Notes: a model not told the origin generated them from the sequence alone. DNA of 64,000 bases from Bradysia coprophila (GCF_014529535.1 NW_023503493.1:1178001-1242000); one strand, 5' to 3'. Counted from the first letter of the stretch, positions 11,104 through 22,689 are shown. Made by a program: numbers and translations.

Positions 11104-12568
11104 GGATCTTATTGGCTTTAAGATTCATCCACACTGAGACATGAACAATTGAAAATCGGGTAAAGTTCTCGCGGTTCTTCTGCATCCATCTTGGCTTTGC
11201 AATGACACCATGAGACGTGACATGCATGAGAAGTGTCACGATGAATATACGTTTGAAGTGTAAATTTGGGACTTATAGTTCCTTTACTCAAATAATTCCG
11301 TGAATTCATGTCTCTGGAAGGTATTAAATATGTGGCTCTTTAGCTACAGCTAAATTGGTTTAAAGACGATCAATGAACAATAAAAATTGTCGGAAATTCA
11401 ACATCTAATTGGAGAACCAGAAACGCGTACTGGGGACCCCCTTTTTACCGAACTGAACGAATTACTTGATAAATTAGTGCGTACAATGTCGTCTTGTTTT
11501 TGTCGTATTTACACACACGTGTGCTGTTATCGCAACCCACTTCTGAGAAACACAACATTTTTCTCCGAAATTCATTGTAAACATTCATATTCGCTGTGAG
11601 TGAACACAGAAAACAATCAGAAAGGGACGTTGTTAACGTATCGGTTTAAGCCGAACTGTCCGAAAATTAGTTTGGAGTAAGTAACACACGACATGGAATA
11701 TCCGAAAAAAAAAAATTATCCGACACTACCTGTACTGCAAGTATAAACCAGTAGTTGACAGTATTTGAATTTGGGAATTTTCCATAGTCATCGTTATCTG
11801 AGAGACTTACCAGGTCGACAGCAAAATCAATTTTTCAAGAGAAATGTTTTTTTGATGATTTTTACTTATCACAAACAATTGACTTGAAAAAATGGAATAA
11901 ACCAAGACCAAGTACGGAATGCGGTTTAGTCTAGTAGCCGCGGAAGTGCCCGTTTCCATGAAAGGTGCACGGGATGTCTTGGGTGATTCGGATAGCCCTT
12001 GGTACATTGAAAAAGAAAAGTTCGGGTGCCAAGCTGGAATCCTGTCAGTTTTCGGGAAAAGGAGGGGGGAAGTCTGGAGTGCACTATTTCAGTTCTCGAC
12101 CATTTTCGAACACTCTGAACAAAATTTTTTGCATTTTTATGGGTGATATCGATAGAGAATTGAATATCCCTAGACCTAGAAGTTTTTTCACAGTTTTATT
12201 TCAGATGGAAACAATGATTTTATGTTTATGCACTAGTGCGATAAACGCCACGTGCTACTGAAGTCGCATGTTGACCATTACATATCAGTTTACCCCGTGC
12301 GGAAATCATCCATTACGTGAAGATTATTTTCGGTTAGTTTACGTGGCTTCCTAAGTGATACTGAACTTTCGCATGGGGCAAGAGTGAAACGAGAATGCAA
12401 TGACATTGAGGATATGTGGAGGAGTGGATGTTTCTAAATTCCTCAAAAATTCGAAAAAATCGAAAATGGCGATCTACGCGACCTCCCCAAAGTATATATG
12501 TAACATCTACTATAACGCGGATCTGTCAGTGTGTAAATTTACACCATTTTGATACTGAAACAGTTATT
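11104..12568. other. No gene supported
   Basis: Contains short open frames at 11387-11599 and 11919-12261 that match nothing I recognise. There is no splice-consistent extension. An A-rich tract lies near 11705. Possibly old transposon sequence. Confidence 0.45.
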
Positions 12569-12692
12569 TATCTACCAAGGTAGGTATGAAGGTATTTTTT
12601 CGCACTAGATGTCGATTGTCGATCCGAGGCGAGGCCGAGGTCGACAAGACGTCGTGTGCGAAAAAATGCCTTCATACCTACCGTGGTAGATA
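12569..12692. repeat. Hairpin MITE-like palindrome
   Basis: Left arm 'tatctaccaaggtaggtatg', then 'aaggtattttttcgcac'; right arm 'gtgcgaaaaaatgccttc', then 'atacctaccgtggtagata'. The central loop of about 50 bp is GC-rich ('gaggcgaggccgaggtcgac'). Confidence 0.75.
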
Positions 12693-12809
12693 CAACGTTT
12701 TTCGCAATTTCGGGCCATAATCACCTTTCCAATGCAAAATATTACCAAAATTTCTACCAAACATTCACATGCAAACATGAATTCATTTGAACGATCAAGC
12801 AACCTGCAC

Positions 12810-12947
12810 TATACGGTGTTTAAGTAGAGCGAGATGGAAAATCAACTCGGGGTCTTCTGTCATCGATAATACAAAAGAATCTGACAGAAGACCCGAGATG
12901 GAACAAAAGGTTGTTATTTCGCCATCTCTCTCACTTAAACACTCTAT
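12810..12947. repeat. Inverted-repeat element
   Basis: Left arm 'tatacggtgtttaagtagag' is inverted at the right as 'cacttaaacactctata'. The inner arms 'cttctgtcatcgat' and 'gaatctgacagaag' also pair. Small, non-coding, MITE-like. Confidence 0.65.
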
Positions 12948-12981
12948 ATACACATTGCAATGTGATGTATAGAGGGTGTTA

Positions 12982-13087
12982 AGGAATCTCGCGCCGCGCC
13001 ATTCACAATAACTCACAAAGTGACATTTTCCTTATACAAAATGTGTCAAAAAGTGAATTATTGTGAATGACGCGGCGCGAGATTCCT
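12982..13087. repeat. Hairpin MITE-like palindrome
   Basis: Arms 'aggaatctcgcgccgcgcc' with 'attcacaata', and the inverse 'tattgtgaatg' with 'acgcggcgcgagattcct', match over about 28 bp, with an inner inverted pair 'tgacattttcc' / 'aaaatgtgtca'. A diverged half is visible near 19630-19672 ('gaatcattcaggcgcgagattcct'). Confidence 0.75.
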
Positions 13088-13169
13088 AGCAACCGTATAG
13101 AGACGCACCAAATAAAATCAAGTAGTCAATGCTTAGTATGTACGCTTCAACAATACGTTCTGTATAATT

Positions 13170-13270
13170 GTGTGACTCTGTAGCCAAATGGCTATGGTCG
13201 TTGCTTGGTGTTTGGAAGAATTTTGGTGTTGGATGTTCAAATCCTGGTCTGTGCAAAGTTTTTTTTTATA
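13170..13270 (+). other. tRNA-like / SINE-head sequence
   Basis: Contains an A-box-like word TAGCCAAATGG (13181-13191) and a B-box-like word GTTCAAATCC (13235-13244), spaced as in a tRNA with a long variable arm. A T-run (from about 13259) could end RNA polymerase III transcription. I could not fold a convincing cloverleaf with acceptor pairing, so this is more likely a tRNA-derived SINE head or a tRNA relic than a working tRNA. Confidence 0.35.
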
Positions 13271-13557
13271 AAATTTAGTCTTTCTTAAAGGTACTAAGCT
13301 CTATAGCGTGCGAAAAAAGGTGAAAAAGCCCAAGTGCGAAAAAAATAATCAAAAACCGTGATTTACTTGATTTACTGATTTACTAGTGATTACCCCCTTG
13401 GTGTGCTGCAAATTTCATGCTCGAAGGTTTTCTACCGTTCTGGCTGGATTGTCAGCGGTTTTCCTTTTTTAAGAGTTAAGTCTTTTTTTGGATTTCCAAT
13501 AATATTTTTTCTGGGGATTTTATTCGATTTTAGGGCATTTTCACGTTTTCAAGAAAG

Positions 13558-14068
13558 GATATCCCAACAAAAATCTCTTCGAGAAAAGTGTGACGCAGTC
13601 TTTGAAGTACAATTTCTAAAATGAATGATATCGCTAGAGTTGACGCTTTCAGCTTCGTTACGCAAAAATTAAATTTTACACCCAATTACTTCAAACAAGC
13701 TGGCTTAGTTTTTCTCATCATCTGCCAAATAATTTTTACCAAAAAAAATTTGACTGGAAACAAAAATTTTACCAAAAAAATCTGCGTCGCAAAGTGGCAA
13801 ATGTTCAGCAAGAAAATTTATCTGCCACTTTGCGACGCAGATTTTTTTGGTAAAATTTTGGTTGTTTCCAGTCAAATTTTCTTTTGGTAAAAATTATTTG
13901 GCAGATGATGAGAAAAACTAAGCCAGCTTGTTTGAAGTAATTGGGTGTAAAATTTAATTTTTGCGTAACGAAGCTGAAAGCGTCAACTCTAGCGATATCA
14001 TTCATTTTAGAAATTGTATTTCAAAGACTGCGTCACACTTTTCTCGAAGAGATTTTTGTTGGGATATC
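13558..14068. mobile_element. 511-bp near-perfect palindromic element, copy 1
   Basis: Runs from GATATCCCAACAAAAATC to GATTTTTGTTGGGATATC. Each arm of about 240 bp contains 'cttcgagaaaagtgtgacgc', 'gaatgatatcgctagag', 'tgacgctttcagcttcgtta' and 'atctgcgtcgcaaagtggca', with only a few mismatches between arms. A second copy with the same arms is at 20866-21360. No transposase is present. Open frames on both strands across it are mirror images of one another. Confidence 0.85.
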
Positions 14069-14121
14069 AGTCGTTTTAGAAGTGTAGTCAACACTGCTTT
14101 TTATAACAGTTTACAGTTTTA

Positions 14122-14595
14122 ATTCAAAAATTTGACGAAATTCGAAAATTTGACGAAATTCGAAAATTTGATGAAATTCGAAAATTTGACGAAATTCGAA
14201 AATTTGACGAAATTCGAAAATTTGATGAAATTCGAAAATTTGATGAAATTCGAAAATTTGACGAAATTCGAAAATTTGACGAAATTCGAAAATTTGATGA
14301 AATTCAAAAATTTGACGAAATTCGAAAATTTGACGAAATTCGAAAATTTGACGAAATTTGACGAAATTTGAAAATTTGACGAAATTCAGAAAATTTGACG
14401 AAATTCGAAAATTTGATGAAATTTGAAAATTTGACGAAATTCAGAAAATTTGACGAAATTCGAAAATTTGATGAAATTTGAAAATTTGACGAAATTCGAA
14501 AATTTGACGAAATTCGAAAATTTGATGAAATTCGAAAATTTGACGAAATTTGACGAAATTTGAAAATTTGACGAAATTCAGAAAATTTGACGAAA
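14122..14595. repeat. 18-bp AT-rich array
   Basis: About 26 copies of gacgaaattcgaaaattt or close variants (gatgaaattc, tgacgaaatttgacg). Both strands are open in one frame because the unit is a multiple of three without stops; the repetitive peptides are artefacts, not a protein. Confidence 0.95.
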
Positions 14596-15990
14596 GTAAT
14601 TCTCTATCTGCCACCATTCAAGAAATACCTCTAAAAACATAATTGACCCACCCATTTCTAACTTTCGACATTTTTCACATATGCCCCTCTGTTCTACTCG
14701 TAAAACTCTGAGACTTTGCCGAAGAAAGTAACTCTCTATCTCTCATAACCCAAAAAAATATTAGTCCTTTCATCCTACGCTCGAGTAGCTCAAAATTTGG
14801 TCACTCTAATCACTCTAGCTCAAACGAATCTGCCCCGATTTTTTTAAATTATTTTTTTGTTCGAATCGTGTTACGAATACTTTTCATTTGATGGGTCGCA
14901 CGCCTCTGTAGGTTTCGATACAGCTAAGCTACAGCCGAAAACGCGTTCCCGACCCTCGAAAACCACACTCAGAAACCACTTCGAGGCCAATAAAACAAAA
15001 TTCTGGTTTTTCCTGGGGTAATGGCGTGTCACATTTTCATTTTTATGCCCACCCTGAGACTCCTGCAAAATTTCATGGAGATTGGCTGACTGGTTTCCGA
15101 GATCGACCGTCGATAGATAGATAGATAGAAACATACAGAGTAAGTTGAAAGATTTTGATTGTTTGGGAAAAGTCAATTTGGTGTATTTTGTATGAAAATG
15201 ACCAACTTCAAAACGATGTATCTCCGGTAATTTTAAACCTACATAGTCGAGTGATAGCTCGTTTTGCTCGTATTTGAAGCGCGAATAAGATAGAATAGGA
15301 TTTGTGGTGATACAGGCCAAAGGAAAGAAACTTAAATTCTCGCCTATATATAGTTGCCGCGTCACAAAAAATTTTCTTCGTTCTTTTTTTGGAAGTTAGA
15401 CTGCGTCAAGTCCTCCGCTATCGCTCCGGACATGATTTTGATAGAGTATTTTCCGGTTTGTCCGCCATTCATGGACTATTCTTCCACTTCACTTAATGAT
15501 CACAAAAATAGACAATTTCGACATAAAGGTCATAGGTGCCTTATAGACATCGAATGTTTTCATTTTCTGTAACGAAATGAAAACCGAATTTCTTTTGCAA
15601 GATTTGTTTTTTTCTCTCACTAAAAATAGTTTCAAGCGCAAGTTGTTTGCATAAAGACGACGAAAAAAAAATAATCCAAACAAAACAATCAATTTATTGA
15701 TCACTAAATAACAGGCATTGTAGGCATTATTATGTCTGTTTCAGTCAGTATAAACACAATGATATCGAAACATTAAAATTCGGGAGAAAACATTCATCCA
15801 TCTAATTGCTTTAAATATTGATGAGTTGATAAAACAGAACAGAACGAGAAGGAAAAAAAAACCGAATTGGAAAATCGATAAAGTTACACAGCCCTGAGAG
15901 TTATCCTACTTCAACCGTATATAATTTGCGAAGGCGAAAATTTTCAAGATCCTTTTCATACGAACGGTAGGTATATAAACAATGTTCAAC
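14596..15990. other. Repeat-like sequence, no gene seen
   Basis: A 165-codon open frame on the minus strand (15365-14871) lacks any recognisable domain and contains a GATA microsatellite (15112-15129), so I treat it as repeat-derived. The remainder has short frames only. If the acyltransferase gene that starts at 16179 continues here, its next exon was not recognisable. Confidence 0.45.
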
Positions 15991-15994
15991 TTAC

Positions 15995-16179
15995 AGTAGA
16001 TTCTTCACATCACACGGCCGAAACAGCATAGCAGGTATCAAGATCACAGAATTTATGGACACCACCAAATAGTAGATGCAAAATTTGAAATAGTACCGAA
16101 ATACATGGCTCGTCTCATATAAAAATGGCAACAATAATATCAAACAAATTATAAACATTTCAAGATATGTTGATGCCAT
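15995..16179 (-). CDS. AGPAT: 1-acyl-sn-glycerol-3-phosphate acyltransferase, first coding exon (partial)
   Basis: The 61-codon exon begins at the ATG at 16179 in a good start context (GCGATGG). It reads MASTYLEMF, a hydrophobic first membrane segment, then LLPFLYETSHVFRYYFKF, then SVILIPAMLFRPCDVKNLL. This is the conserved amino-terminal region of the ER-membrane AGPAT1/2 enzymes, which acylate lysophosphatidic acid to phosphatidic acid in glycerolipid synthesis. It ends in phase 2 at a consensus donor (CT|GTAAGT, 15994-15993). The catalytic HX4D exon was not found further left on the minus strand within the window, so the gene either has an intron of more than 16 kb or is a detached fragment. 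Family assignment rests on recognised similarity of this exon only. Confidence 0.75.
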
Positions 16180-17617
16180 CGCTTCTTTCGTCAATTTAAG
16201 TCATTTGGTGCACACACACACACTGCCCGATATAATTTCACCAAAAACTCAAGGAATTTTGTGCCCTTTTTTATTGATAAATCGAACCGAACTGCGGATA
16301 TTTTGTTCTTTCTCCCTTTTTACTTATTTATTTTCTTCTTCACTGTCTTTCTTAATTGGTTCTAAACGGCCGACGCGACATCACGACGATAACTTGCTGA
16401 TACTTTTCTGAACGACGATCGTCTCTCAACTGAGCCAGAAGTGTTTTTATACGAAACACAAAACGTTCTGAGTGTTTCGTCTGAGGGAGTTGCGGGAAAC
16501 GTTAAAACTTAACTACAAGCAAGAATGTACGATTTCAAATAAGATAAAATTTACCTGATTGTATTACTTAGTTTTGTAACTTCCATTTCAAATTTAATGA
16601 AAAATTGCATTCAATGATTTTAAACGAATATTTGGTGGAATGCTCTAACTTCTTCTCCTTCTCACTATGACGATTATTCATGATGATTCGTTAATATATG
16701 AACAAATATGAAGTCTATTTAAATTTCACTTTTCGACATTACAATAAGTGATTCAATTAAAAACTTCATTTCTTAAATAATTTTCAAAACGTAATCTGTT
16801 TCTTTCGAACGTTGCAAGAATAATAATTGCAATCATTATTCGTTCATAAAAAAATCTCAAACAATATATCCTTTCAAACTAAAGTATAATGTTTTCATAA
16901 TATTTGTATCCACGCATGCTCAGAACGCTCTCACAAACACATTCACTTCACATTTGTTTCGCATTTTTTTCACATTTTTTTCACATCTGTAATTCAAATG
17001 TGAATCAAATGTACATCACATTGAGTTTAATCGTCACATTTGACAAATTAGCGATGAATCTCATAAAACTTTTGTCACATCCTAATACTTTGGGCCCAAA
17101 TGCTAAATGCACCGATATGTGCAATATAATTTAATATGTTCTGTCATTATAAGGCCAAATGTGCGAATCACATATAAAGCAAATGTGTCATATAAGGCAA
17201 ATTAGGCCATTTTGCATGCTCACATTTATCTAAATAAAAAAAAATTTGTTGTCAAAACTCAATTGCGACCTGATTCTATGGTCCTTCAACTATTTAGATA
17301 TGGCCTGAACCAATCAAAATATTGAGTAGATTTGCTGTGCGTGCTAATTAAACATTTTTTGTCCTCACATTTGATTCACAGTAGATGTACATTCGATGTA
17401 CATGTGATTTATATATTCAATGCCACACTAAACGAACATCTTTTGGGTGCGTTCAAAGAGGAGAGCGTTTAGTAACAAGTCGATATGAACGTCTACTCTG
17501 ACTGACACAGCAGTTTGGAATTTTTTTTTCTGCATTTTTAGTGAAACTTTAAATTTTATTAATAGTTTACCAATTGCGGCTTTTATTAGTTCGAAATAGA
17601 ATAATTTTTTTTTTAAA
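16180..17617. other. Upstream region of AGPAT, no gene seen
   Basis: AT-rich flank. A CA run lies just upstream of the start codon (16210-16224). No TATA box can be assigned with confidence. Low-complexity 'cacattt' words recur at 16940-17400. Confidence 0.4.
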
Positions 17618-17886
17618 TAAAGTCGAAGCATTATAATTTGATCGATTCTATTCATTTTTAAATAATTGTAGTTTTTCAAGAAATCATTTCGAAAACATTA
17701 CAGTATAAAAGGTTACACATGCGCATTAGAGCTGTTTACTCGCGGTATACCTGCGGGTAATCCGTTCAAATGCACGTGTCTAAGCTTTTATACTGTAATG
17801 TTTTCGAAATGATTTCTTCGAAAACTACAATTATTTAAAAATGAGTTAAATGAGTAGAATCGATCAAATTATAATGCTCCGACTTT
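17618..17886. repeat. Palindromic element
   Basis: Left arm 'aagtcgaagcattataattt' through 'cgaaaacattacagtataaa' is mirrored on the right ('tttatactgtaatgttttcg' through 'aaattataatgctccgactt'). The loop is about 75 bp (17715-17788). Arm identity is high. Non-coding. Confidence 0.8.
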
Positions 17887-18598
17887 AGATTTATAGAAAC
17901 TAATTTTTTTACAGATTTTTTGTTTTTATGTCGAAAAACGAGATTTAATGTGACTCTAGTTGTTCACTCATATTTTCATTGTTCCTGATATCAAATTTTT
18001 GAAGAATGAAAAATTAATCGAAGAGGAATTTTTTCAATGTTTTCTATGGTTGTTAATGTTAGAAATGTTTTAGGTAAAATATTAAAGTAAACCAAATGAA
18101 AGTGAATATGGTGCAAGCTAGGAATGCATTCTTGCCTTTCGATAATAGTTAACATTTCCCGCAACTCCCTGCGTGACGATAGAAAAAAATCTCACAAACC
18201 AGGAGATTGCATTGTTATTGTTGTTGTTATACCACACACAACAATTTCGGTGCTCTTTTGTGCTCTATACCAAATGTGAAAGAGAGAATATTACATCGTG
18301 CGTGTAACGTGCATTTTTTTGAATAGAAAAATTTAGCGAGAGGGACATTGTGTGAGAGACATAAACGATATATCGTAAACAACTACTTTTTGCTTCTTCT
18401 GATTTTTGTTTTTAATTTTTCTGCGATGCAACTGATATACACATTCATACTAGATTAGGTGTTTTGGTTTGACTAGTGCATTACAGCCTTGTCTATCTAG
18501 AACGATAATTCTTCATTTATCCCACTGATGAATGTGAATGATGCTTGCGGGAATGTCAAATATATGTGACTGTTAGGATCAAAAATCAGTTTATAAAA
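17887..18598. other. No gene seen
   Basis: AT-rich sequence with a short TTG-rich run near 18215. No repeat boundary or coding signal can be supported. Confidence 0.4.
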
Positions 18599-19141
18599 TC
18601 TGTCAAAGTGACGTTTTCAACATCAAACAAAAATAAACAATCGAAGTAGTCAAAATCAAGGTCGTTTCTGGTTCCTTTATTATATTTACTGATAAAGGCT
18701 TTTTCCAATTAACTGTTAACCCGAAATTTGACAACACGAACGACAACGATTTCATGCACAGAGAGGCACATAACGTAAATGTCAACAAATTCTTTGTAAA
18801 TTTTTCGTTACAATTTTCGTCAACCTGAAACTTGAGGTTAAGTTGCCTTCTGTGGATGAAATTTGACATTTCGAAATGTCATTTGAACAAACCTACAGAG
18901 TATTATGATGAAATAGAAAGAAATATTTTGACAAGTACCCCAACGCAAGTTAAAATAAACTGATATTCGGTCCTCTCGCTCAAATCGTAACATGTAGACA
19001 GAGAAGCAAATACTTTCACAAGTACCGCAAGGTAAGTTAAAATTAGCCAGTCTTCGGTTTTCTCGCTCTGAGAAAAAATAAAGGAATTTGTGACTAATAT
19101 CCATTTTAATTTGACGTTTAAAACGTCACTTTAACGGATGA
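18599..19141. repeat. Inverted-end repeat (GTCAAAGTGACGTTTT family)
   Basis: The left end 'tctgtcaaagtgacgtttt' is inverted at the right ('aaaacgtcactttaacgg'). The interior (18711-18895) matches 20-360. The same terminal words occur at both ends of the shorter element at 20341-20514. Confidence 0.6.
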
Positions 19142-19686
19142 AATCGACCGACTTTTGATTCGAACAGCCACATATATTTGAGCTTCCTGCTGGCGTCATT
19201 CACAATGATTGTATTCACGGTTGCGAACTTATACTCGAGTATATCGAGTATAAACCCTATAGCGCCAACTGTCAACTGAAAAATAATTAAATTTCGAGTC
19301 GATGGATTTTGGTCAAACAAAATGTCAGTGTATGGTAAATACGATCCCAGGATTTTAGTTGTTCAATCGGACCAATATCTTCCGAGTGATAAGACATGCA
19401 AATGAAAGTCTTTTTCCGAAGTCTTATCGCTCGGCAGATATAGGCCCAATTACAAAACTAATTACTTTACCGGAGTCCTGACTTCGTGAACTATTGATTT
19501 GATTTGTTTGACCAAAAAACAACTCGAAATTTATTTATTTCCTACGTGACACGATTTTTGCACTCGGTATACTCGCAACCGTGAATACCCTTAATGATAC
19601 ACAAAATGACACATTTTGTATAAGGAAAATGTCACTTTTGACTCACTGTGAATCATTCAGGCGCGAGATTCCTCATTAAAAGCAGT
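19142..19686. other. No gene seen
   Basis: Contains an imperfect inverted pair ('accaatatcttccgagtgataagac' near 19371 against 'gtcttatcgctcggcagatatagg' near 19421), each longer word only partly matching. No coding signal. Confidence 0.4.
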
Positions 19687-20221
19687 GACTACAATTTGTA
19701 AAAAAAAACAATTTGTAGCCTACATTTAGGCGGAAAAAAAGCGTTTTTTGATGATTTATCTGAACCAAAATTTTGTTTTGAAAAAGTGAAACCATCGGAG
19801 CACGCAAAAATGTGTTACTTTTAAAGGAATCATTGGTTTGTGGGTAATAACTTAACACACTTGGAGGAATCTTTGCAGATTACATAAATTTACGAAAACT
19901 GCAAAGGTTTCTCCGAAGGATAAGTTATCACCCACAAACCAATTTTTCCTTTAAAAACAGCCCATTTTTGCGTGCTACCCGATGAGACCGACTGGGATAC
20001 CTGTTATCCCAGCTTGCATCCCTTGCATCTTTGCTGCATCTTGTAGGCATCTTTCACAAGATTTTGCATCCCAAAAAATTTTTTTTTAAAGAAATGAATT
20101 TGTAGGGTGGTTTCACTTTTTCGAAACAAAATTTTGGTTGAGAGAAATCATCAAAAAACGAATATTTTTTAGCCTAAACCAAAGCACTGTGCGTTGCCTA
20201 AATGTATGCCACAAATTTGCA
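19687..20221. repeat. Palindromic element with insertion
   Basis: Left arm contains 'aatttgtagcctacatttag', 'tggtttgtgggtaataact' and 'cacgcaaaaatgtg'. The middle is mirrored ('agttatcacccacaaacca', 'cccatttttgcgtgct') and the end is mirrored by 'ttttagcctaaacc' and 'cctaaatgtatgcc'. An unrelated stretch with 'cccttgcatctttgctgc' at about 19990-20095 interrupts the right arm. Confidence 0.6.
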
Positions 20222-20340
20222 AAGGGTCCATTGCTTTTAAGTTTTGTCGCTCAGTTAGTCCTCTGAGAGTTAACTGTGAGGCTTACGACCGATTTTGATC
20301 GACAAGAGCTGTGACTGTTCTGACCAAAAGTTTCTATACC

Positions 20341-20514
20341 AACTGCCAAAGTGACGTTTTAAACGTCAAACGAAAGCAGATATTTGAATTAGTCATAAAA
20401 ACCGTTAATTTTCTTCATTACTATTAGTGTAATAGACCTAAGGAAAAATCTACGATTTGGTGACCATTTGGCAAATTTATTTTTGTTTGACGTTTTAAGT
20501 GTCACTTTGACAGA
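20341..20514. repeat. Short inverted-repeat element
   Basis: Ends 'ctgccaaagtgacgtttt' and 'gacgttttaagtgtcactttgacag' pair imperfectly in inverted orientation. Its ends match those of the 18599-19141 element, so it looks like an internally deleted relative. Confidence 0.55.
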
Positions 20515-20577
20515 TGTAATAGACAGATAGAATTGATCCCAGCAGTCACAACTATCTTGTCAGTGAAATATCAAATT

Positions 20578-20860
20578 TTTTGCAAATTTGTAGCCTACGT
20601 TTAGGCAAACAAATATTCGTTTTTTTATGCTTTCCCTGAAGCAAAATCCTTTTTTTGATAAAGTAAAACCATTGCAGCACACAAAAATGTGGTAATTTTT
20701 AAGGAAAAATTGGTTTGCTCGTAATAACTGGTACCACTTGGAAAAAGCTTTGCAGATTGTGTAAATTTATGTAATCTGTACAGGTTTCTTTGCAAGTGGC
20801 TATCACTCACAAACCAAAATTTCCTTTAACACATTTTTGCGTGCTTTTCAAAAAACAAAA
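20578..20860. repeat. Partial copy of the 19687 palindrome family
   Basis: Contains 'aatttgtagcctacgttt', 'ttggtttgctcgtaataact' and the inverse 'tatcactcacaaacca' with 'acatttttgcgtgc'. It stops where the palindromic element at 20866 begins, so the latter probably inserted into it and separated its right end. Confidence 0.55.
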
Positions 20861-20865
20861 ATCTC

Positions 20866-21360
20866 TTCGAGAAAAGTGTGACGCAGTCTTTGAAGTACAA
20901 TTTCTAAAATGAATGATATCGCTAGAGTTGACGCTTTCAGCTTCGTTACACAAAAATTAAATTTTACACCCAATTTTAGTTCAAACTGACTTAGGTTTTC
21001 TCATCATCTGCCAAATAATTTTTACCAAAAAAAAATTGACTGGAAACAACCAAAATTTTACCAAAAAAAATCTGCGCGGCATGTGGCAGATAAATTTTCT
21101 TGCTGGTCTGTTCCTGAACATTTGCCACTTTGCGACGCAGATTTTTTTGGTAAAATTTTGGTTGTTTCCAGTCAAATTTTTTTTGGTAAAAATTATTTGA
21201 CAGATGATGAGAAAAGCTAAGCCAGCTTGTTTGAACTAAAATTGGGTGTAAAATTTAATTTTTGCGTAACAAAGCTGAAAGCGTCAACTCTAGCGATATC
21301 ATTCATTTTAGAAATTGTACTTCAAAGACTGCGTCACACTTTTATCGAAGAGATTTTTGT
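20866..21360. mobile_element. Near-perfect palindromic element, copy 2
   Basis: Same family as 13558-14068, with the same arm landmarks ('cttcgagaaaagtgtgacgc', 'tgacgctttcagcttcgtta'). The outermost 'gatatccc' is missing on the left and reads 'gttgggattg' on the right. The inner loop differs ('tgctggtctgttcctgaac'). Arms remain very similar despite the separate location, pointing to a young or gene-converting family. Confidence 0.85.
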
Positions 21361-21411
21361 TGGGATTGTGCATCTGTCACACTTACGTTACTCTCTAATT
21401 TCCACTTTCCA

Positions 21412-21500
21412 ATAAAGTACTCCGTGTGAGAGACAAAATTGAATTTTTTCAATTTTTGTTTTGTTTATTTGACAGCTCGCTCTATCACGGAGTACTTTTT
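21412..21500. repeat. Short inverted-repeat element
   Basis: Ends 'aaagtactccgtg' and 'cacggagtacttttt' are inverted copies. A related segment lies in the opposite orientation at 43480-43580 ('aaattgaaaaaattcaattt', then 'cacggagtactttttt'). Located about 200 bp upstream of NDUFB8. Confidence 0.6.
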
Positions 21501-21713
21501 GTTGAGCTCAGCAGTTAGTAACGCTAACGCTGTGTAACCTAGATTTATTGAGTTAAATTTCCCGCCAAAATTCACATTGTTCTTTTTATCGACCACATTT
21601 TAACGCTACTTTACCTACTGAACCCAGCGATTTTTGACGTTTGATCCGTTTGACATTTCGACATTCTTGTATTTTCATATTTTCATTCGTCCCGAAATCA
21701 AGAAATTCGGAAA

Positions 21714-22404
21714 ATGTCGGCGTTAATAAAGGGCTTCAAATTGGCCAATCAAATAAGCAATAGGTCCCCGATGCTCCTGTACACAACCACAAGAAATCGT
21801 AAGCCAATTTGACGTTTCCACAGAGCCCGTCTGTTCATCTGAACTTTTTTCTTTCTGTCCAAACTCTTGACAGCAAATTTTACGTAATCAAAACATTGAC
21901 TCGTTTCAGATTGGAACAAGGATTTCAAACCGGCACCGTATCCAAAAACCGAAGAGGAACGAGTGGCTGCCGCTAAGAAATACAATCTACTGCCCGAAGA
22001 ATACAAACCGTATCCGGACGATGGTATGGGCTACGGTGACTATCCACATCTACCCGATGTGTCGGCCGATTTAAAGGATCCGTACTATCCGTACGATTTG
22101 CCCGACTTGAAAAGAAATTTCAACGAACCGGTAAGTGCCGGCTCAATTCCACTGGTCGATCGAACGGAATTGACGTTTCTCTTTCGATCAGGTTCATGCG
22201 GAAATCGATTACTGGGGCGAAGATCGTGTAGGTCCGGAACCGACACTAATCTCTGGACGAAATCAACTGTTGGCGTTCTCTGGTGTGATGATTGGATGTT
22301 TCGCACTTTACCTGTGGTTGGAGGATAAGCGAATGTATCGTCCGGCTGTTAAGAAACAATTGCCCGGCGATGGTAAAGTTCATTATACGTTTGAGAGAAA
22401 TTAA
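21714..22404 (+). CDS. NDUFB8: NADH dehydrogenase [ubiquinone] 1 beta subcomplex subunit 8 (complex I ASHI)
   Basis: Three exons, 21714-21798, 21910-22130 and 22192-22404, with GT-AG introns of 111 and 61 bp, encode 172 residues, close to the size of insect ASHI subunits. The amino terminus ([14 protein letters not shown]..) is basic and amphipathic like a mitochondrial targeting peptide. Diagnostic stretches follow: [20 protein letters not shown] (about 30-49), the tyrosine- and proline-rich [18 protein letters not shown], and [13 protein letters not shown] leading into one membrane helix (about 127-145) and [15 protein letters not shown]. The protein is an accessory membrane-arm subunit of respiratory complex I in the inner mitochondrial membrane. 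AATAAA at 22483-22488 is a likely polyadenylation signal. The gene looks intact. Confidence 0.95.
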
Positions 22405-22689
22405 TGGGGGGTGCAGGGTAAGCAGACACCGTTCTGTGCTTTTCTGGATTAGATAATGTTTTTGTGACTGGAAACAGCTGTAAATAAAGAGGTTAACCGT
22501 CAGAACAAAATGCGTTGTGTGTGTAAATATGCGGAACTGGAGATGGAGATGCAGTTCGTTTGACAGCGAGAAGAACGTTGAGTTATTCGAATGACTTCGT
22601 GCTCATACCGAAGTGCGGTAGGAGTTGTAATTTAGGGCAGAATGTGTGTCCTCTGAAATGGTAGAATACATGACTATTGTCCTGCTCGG

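Noticed and set aside
14119-14371. Open frames on both strands with repeated FSNFVK or KFENLT peptides
   Set aside because: They are forced by the stop-free 18-bp tandem repeat; no start context, splice sites or non-repetitive sequence.
14871-15365. 165-codon minus-strand open frame
   Set aside because: No recognisable domain, runs through a GATA microsatellite, and codon use is not gene-like; treated as repeat-derived.
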